Shown piece after piece: positions 60,877 to 64,000 of a stretch of 64,000 nt of DNA (positions within the stretch are counted from its first letter, which is position 1; every line of letters starts with the position of its first letter). The stretch is from GJ-E10 sp035625725 (GTDB lineage: Bacteria; Pseudomonadota; Gammaproteobacteria; Burkholderiales; Burkholderiaceae_F), in the NCBI GenBank assembly GCA_035625725.1, contig DASPPB010000043.1, positions 35,360 through 99,359 of the forward strand, in the 5' to 3' direction. The translations under genes and the position numbers were made by a program. The notes under the pieces are model-generated. The model was given only the letters and a program-made list of their open reading frames with translations, made no database searches and was not told the origin of the DNA.

Positions 60877-61748
60877 ACAGACTTCGAGGGCTACTCCGCC
60901 TGGGCGCTGCATTGCCCTGGCTTCCCGGCGCACTGCTGGAGCGCAGCCTGCGGCCTGGGGTGCGCGTTCTCATGTATCACCGGGTGCGCACCACGACGGG
61001 CTTTGACCAGCTGTCGGTTCACCCGGATCGCTTCGAGCAACAGATGGCCCGATTGCGGCAATCGCAATGTGCCGTCACGCTTGACGAAGCACTAGACATG
61101 TTGCGCCATGGGCCGATCGACAAACCGGCTGTTGCTGTGACCTTCGATGACGGTTACCTGGACAATCTGCGCGACGCGTTGCCCATTCTGCAGGCGCATG
61201 CGATTCCGGCAACCATTTTTGTCACGGTTGCGTTTTGCGACCAAACGGCACGGCATGCACGCTACAGCAACGAACGCGGACGGCTGCACCTGGACTGGGA
61301 CGAGGTGCGCGAACTTTCGGCGCAGCCCGGAATTACCATCGGCTCGCACACGCTCACGCATCCGCACCTCCCCCAGCTGGCAAGCGCGGAAGCGCAGCGT
61401 GAAATCGCGGAGAGCCGCGCGCGCATTGAATCGCAGATCGCGCGGCCTGTTTTTCACTTCTGCTATCCGTCCGGTGACCTGGGCGATCGCGAGGCAAGGC
61501 TGGCGCGCGAGGCCGGCTATCGCGCAGCTGTCACCGTCGCACCGGGCGTAAATCGGGTCCATGCGGACCCGTACCTTCTGCGTCGCACTGAGGTGACCGA
61601 TCGCGACGACGAGTGGGCGTTCGCGCTCAAGCTGGCGGGCTCCTACGACCGCCTGCATAGTGTGCTGCACCGCCGGCGTGTCCGGCAATTTCAACGTCAG
61701 GCGCTCGCTGTCCAAGCCACGGTTGCGCCGGACGGGAGAGCGGGATGA
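60873..61748 (+). CDS. Polysaccharide deacetylase (NodB domain)
   Basis: The 291-residue protein starts at TTG 60873 in a TTGA overlap with the preceding stop. It has VRVLMYHRVRTTTGFDQLSV, the catalytic VAVTFDDGYLDNLRDALPIL, ITIGSHTLTHPHLPQLASAE and VFHFCYPSGDLGDREARLAR, the complete NodB set. It is the third deacetylase of the EPS locus and differs clearly from the other two. No cleavable signal is seen. Its stop overlaps the next ATG. Confidence 0.9.
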   Translation: MNRLRGLLRLGAALPWLPGALLERSLRPGVRVLMYHRVRTTTGFDQLSVHPDRFEQQMARLRQSQCAVTLDEALDMLRHGPIDKPAVAVTFDDGYLDNLRDALPILQAHAIPATIFVTVAFCDQTARHARYSNERGRLHLDWDEVRELSAQPGITIGSHTLTHPHLPQLASAEAQREIAESRARIESQIARPVFHFCYPSGDLGDREARLAREAGYRAAVTVAPGVNRVHADPYLLRRTEVTDRDDEWAFALKLAGSYDRLHSVLHRRRVRQFQRQALAVQATVAPDGRAG

Positions 61749-62914
61749 GACTGCTTTACCTGATGACGGAGCCTTTCGGCATAGGCGGCGTGCAGTCCGA
61801 CCTGCTGACCCTGTCCGAGGATTTGAGTGCGCGAGGGCATGAAATCTTCGTGGCAACCACGGCGGGGGTTTTGCTCGAGGAGCTCAAGGGCCGCGGTGCG
61901 CGTCATGTCGACATCGACTTTCATTACCGTGGCCTTGCCGGTTTTACGCGCTCAGCACAGGCACTTCGCCGCGTCGTGCGCGCCGAGCGCATTGAACTTG
62001 TCGCGCCGCAGTCCGTGCGCTCGACTATCGCGGCTCACTTTGCGCTGCGTACTGTCCCCTTTGGCTATCGTGTGCCGGCCACGGGGCGGCGGGTGCCTAT
62101 CATTACGACAGTGCACAACATCCATAACCCGGTGCATTTTCGCTATGGCGGCCATCTGCTGCAGTGGTGCGCCGATTACGTGATTTTCGAATCGCACTAT
62201 GAGCGCAACCGCCTGCTCCAAAGCGGACTGGGCGAGGACAAATCGAGCGTGATCCACAGCGGAATCGATACGGCTCGCTTCCGGCCGCTGCCGCGGCCGC
62301 TCGAACTGGCGCGCAAGTACGGTATCGATCCGCAACGCAATGTCGTCTTTGGCATCGTCGCACGCTTGTCGGAGGAAAAAGGTCACCGCTATCTGGTCGA
62401 GGCCTTTGCGCGCGTCTATCGCGATCTGCCCCACGCCCGTTTGCTGATCGTCGGCGACGGTCCGCTTCTGGAGGAGGTGCGCGCGCAGGTGGTCGCGGCC
62501 GGCCTGACGGAGGCCGTCGTCTTTACCGGCTTACAACGCAACGTGCCCGATTTTCTTGCACTCATCGATGTGTTTGTGCTGTCTTCAACGCGTGAATCGT
62601 TTCCGCTGGCCGCGCGCGAAGCAATGGCCGCCGCCAAGCCGGTAATTGCGCCGCGCATCGGAGGTTGCCCGGAAGTCGTCGACGACAGCGTCACCGGTTT
62701 CCTCTTCGAGGCCGCCAACGTGGAGGAGTTGGCCGCACGCATGCGTCAGATCGTCTGCGAAGATCGTCACCGCGACTTCGGGCGCGCGGCGCGCGAGCGA
62801 GTGGAGCGGCTGTTTTCGCGAACGTCCTGGGTCGACGGCGACGAACTGGTCTACCGGCAGTGGACGACCGAGGACCACCTCCCTCGTGCCGCCACAACGG
62901 GCGCGGCTCCCTGA
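61745..62914 (+). CDS. Glycosyltransferase family 4
   Basis: The 389-residue protein starts at ATG 61745 in an ATGA overlap. It shows LLYLMTEPFGIGGVQSDLLT, LVAPQSVRSTIAAHFALRT, SSVIHSGIDTARFRPLPRPL, NVVFGIVARLSEEKGHRYLV, ARLLIVGDGPLLEEVRAQV and VLSSTRESFPLAAREAMAAA (EX7E), a GT-B retaining glycosyltransferase. It is the third GT4 of the locus; the order suggests late additions to the repeat unit, but the sugar is unknown. Confidence 0.9.
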   Translation: MRLLYLMTEPFGIGGVQSDLLTLSEDLSARGHEIFVATTAGVLLEELKGRGARHVDIDFHYRGLAGFTRSAQALRRVVRAERIELVAPQSVRSTIAAHFALRTVPFGYRVPATGRRVPIITTVHNIHNPVHFRYGGHLLQWCADYVIFESHYERNRLLQSGLGEDKSSVIHSGIDTARFRPLPRPLELARKYGIDPQRNVVFGIVARLSEEKGHRYLVEAFARVYRDLPHARLLIVGDGPLLEEVRAQVVAAGLTEAVVFTGLQRNVPDFLALIDVFVLSSTRESFPLAAREAMAAAKPVIAPRIGGCPEVVDDSVTGFLFEAANVEELAARMRQIVCEDRHRDFGRAARERVERLFSRTSWVDGDELVYRQWTTEDHLPRAATTGAAP

Positions 62915-62945
62915 GTAAACCCGACGCGAGACGGTAAAGACCGAG

Positions 62946-63695
62946 ATGGCTGAGCCGATAGCGTTGTTTGGCTGGTCCCTCGTGGCCATCACGGTGATCT
63001 GCGCGCGCCCGTTGGCTTTTGACTGGCGCTGGCGCGCATGCGCCGCGCTAACCGTGGTTTACTTTTTTTGTTGCAGCCCGGCCGGCGCCAATTTTCTCGT
63101 CGGAGAACTTGAGCGGCGGGCCGCGGCCGAAGCGCGCCGCTGCGGCGATCCGCCACCGAAGAGTTTGTTCATTGTTCTCGGCGGAGGCGTCACCGGCTCC
63201 ACCCACGATGCGGGCGATTACGCGCGTCTGCAGGCAGGCAGCCTGCGCCGCTTAATCGGCGCGGTGGAGCTGGCTCGTCGCGCACCCGAGAGCGTTCTCT
63301 TGCTGAGCGGCGGCGCCGAGGACGGCGGTATTTCACAAGGGGAACTGATGGCCTCGATGGCGCGGGCGCTGGGCATGCCGCCCGCGCGCTTGATGGTGGA
63401 GTCGCAGTCGGCCACGACATACGAGCAGGCACGCAACATCAATCGGCTCTTGGGTCCGAACGGCTCGCAGCCCCGGTACCTCGTTACCTCCGCGCTACAC
63501 ATGCCCCGGGCGCTTGCGACTTTCTTGAGCAGCGGGATGCAGGTCTGCGGACTGCCCGTGGACTTCCGTCAAATACCCGCACCCTGGTTTGAGGCCCTCG
63601 TCCCACAGCTCACGGCACTTACGAAGACGAGCGAGGCCGTGCACGAACTCGCGGGTTACTCCGTTTACGTCCTCAGGGGCAGAATCGCGCTCTGA
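62946..63695 (+). CDS. YdcF/ElyC-like DUF218 membrane protein
   Basis: The 249-residue protein has two N-terminal helices (PIALFGWSLVAITVICARPL and CAALTVVYFFCCSPAGANFL) and a DUF218 domain: LFIVLGGGVTGSTHDAGDYA, VLLLSGGAEDGGISQGELMA, RLMVESQSATTYEQARNINR and YLVTSALHMPRALATF. DUF218 proteins such as ElyC and SanA are linked to envelope integrity and undecaprenyl-carrier use. Coming last in the EPS run, 31 bp after a GT4, it may aid carrier recycling; that is inference. Confidence 0.88.
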   Translation: MAEPIALFGWSLVAITVICARPLAFDWRWRACAALTVVYFFCCSPAGANFLVGELERRAAAEARRCGDPPPKSLFIVLGGGVTGSTHDAGDYARLQAGSLRRLIGAVELARRAPESVLLLSGGAEDGGISQGELMASMARALGMPPARLMVESQSATTYEQARNINRLLGPNGSQPRYLVTSALHMPRALATFLSSGMQVCGLPVDFRQIPAPWFEALVPQLTALTKTSEAVHELAGYSVYVLRGRIAL

Positions 63696-63808
63696 GCGCC
63701 GAAGGCCACACGCATCCGAGGCCCGCGACACATCGATTGCCGCGCGGAGGCCTCGCACTGCGGCCCGCTTCGAGCTTCCACGGAAAGACGCTACCGCCTG
63801 TGGACCGC

Positions 63809-63982
63809 TTACCGTCGCGTCCCACTGCCCCAGCCCGGCGGATTGGGCGATTTGATGGTCCCGGCGCGCTTGGCTGCTGCCGTCTTGCTGGCTTCCGCGC
63901 TCGGGAGCGCGCGCACGAGCTCCAGGAGGGTCGCGATATTGCGCTCGAGGCGGTCGAGTCGGGCAGTTATGGAAGAGACCAT
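63809..63982 (-). CDS. Small hypothetical protein with short coiled coil
   Basis: ATG 63982 opens a 57-residue frame beginning MVSSITARLDRLERNIATLL, with heptad-like Leu/Ile spacing, followed by an Ala/Lys-rich tail and a Pro/Gly-rich end. A start at 63997 near the window edge is possible. No ribosome binding site is visible, and no family was recognised. It is listed because the N-terminal heptads look protein-like. Confidence 0.3.
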   Translation of the reverse strand: MVSSITARLDRLERNIATLLELVRALPSAEASKTAAAKRAGTIKSPNPPGWGSGTRR

Positions 63983-64000
63983 AAACGGGCGCACCACGTC

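Noticed and set aside
1..64000. CRISPR arrays, prophage, carboxysome genes, rRNA
   Set aside because: No regularly spaced repeats, phage structural genes, carboxysome shell genes or rRNA sequences were seen in the window.

Overview
The window reads as a chromosomal segment of a GC-rich Gram-negative bacterium, most likely a beta- or gammaproteobacterial chemolithoautotroph. The grounds are a Tol-Pal envelope operon, a form IA RuBisCO operon with the CbbQ/CbbO activase pair, a TonB/ExbB/ExbD system, a DUF2844-DUF3443 gene pair, and a large exopolysaccharide (EPS) locus whose export genes resemble those linked to XrtA/PEP-CTERM systems. Species cannot be assigned from what is visible. All family calls are from reading translated sequence, not from database searches.

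Region 1 (1-5.4 kb) holds the end of tolA, then tolB, pal and cpoB with a clear terminator, a tRNA-Lys(UUU), an exported retropepsin-like aspartic protease, a probable small lipoprotein and an exported peroxiredoxin. Region 2 (5.5-10.9 kb) is the carbon-fixation operon cbbL-cbbS-cbbQ-cbbO, with an AT-rich repeat-bearing promoter region and strong hairpins between cistrons. Region 3 (10.9-23.8 kb) has an esterase, exported MsrB/MsrA, the two GABA-shunt enzymes GabT and GabD at its edges, the DUF2844-DUF3443 pair, and an operon tonB-exbB-exbD-exbD-TPR.

Region 4 (23.9-40 kb) is signalling and accessory: a FIST sensor followed by a membrane PAS-GGDEF-EAL protein, a satellite set of sugar-modifying genes (GNAT-like, acyltransferase 3, deacetylase, glycosyltransferase), tRNA-Gly(CCC) with an adjoining transposase remnant, a SYLF lipid-binding protein, a GAF-GAF-PAS-PAS-GGDEF-EAL protein and a dienelactone hydrolase family protein.

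Region 5 (40.6-63.7 kb) is the EPS locus. A leader crowded with palindromes and an intrinsic terminator precedes a priming sugar-phosphate transferase. Then come enzymes for a UDP-N-acetyl-galactosaminuronic acid type precursor, outer-membrane export and chain-length proteins, a flippase, several glycosyltransferases, three polysaccharide deacetylases, a Wzy/WaaL-type polymerase or ligase, and a YdcF-like protein. Inside the locus, on the opposite strand, lie three tandem paralogous lipoproteins of an unrecognised, probably beta-propeller, family.

The most unusual points are (a) the three tandem propeller lipoproteins in the EPS locus, (b) the DUF3443 lipoprotein, which carries two Asp-Thr/Ser-Gly-Ser motifs in a pepsin-like layout, (c) the probable attenuator leader of the EPS operon, and (d) a repeat/palindrome operator between the propeller genes and the downstream EPS genes. 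No CRISPR array, phage or intact insertion sequence was seen.
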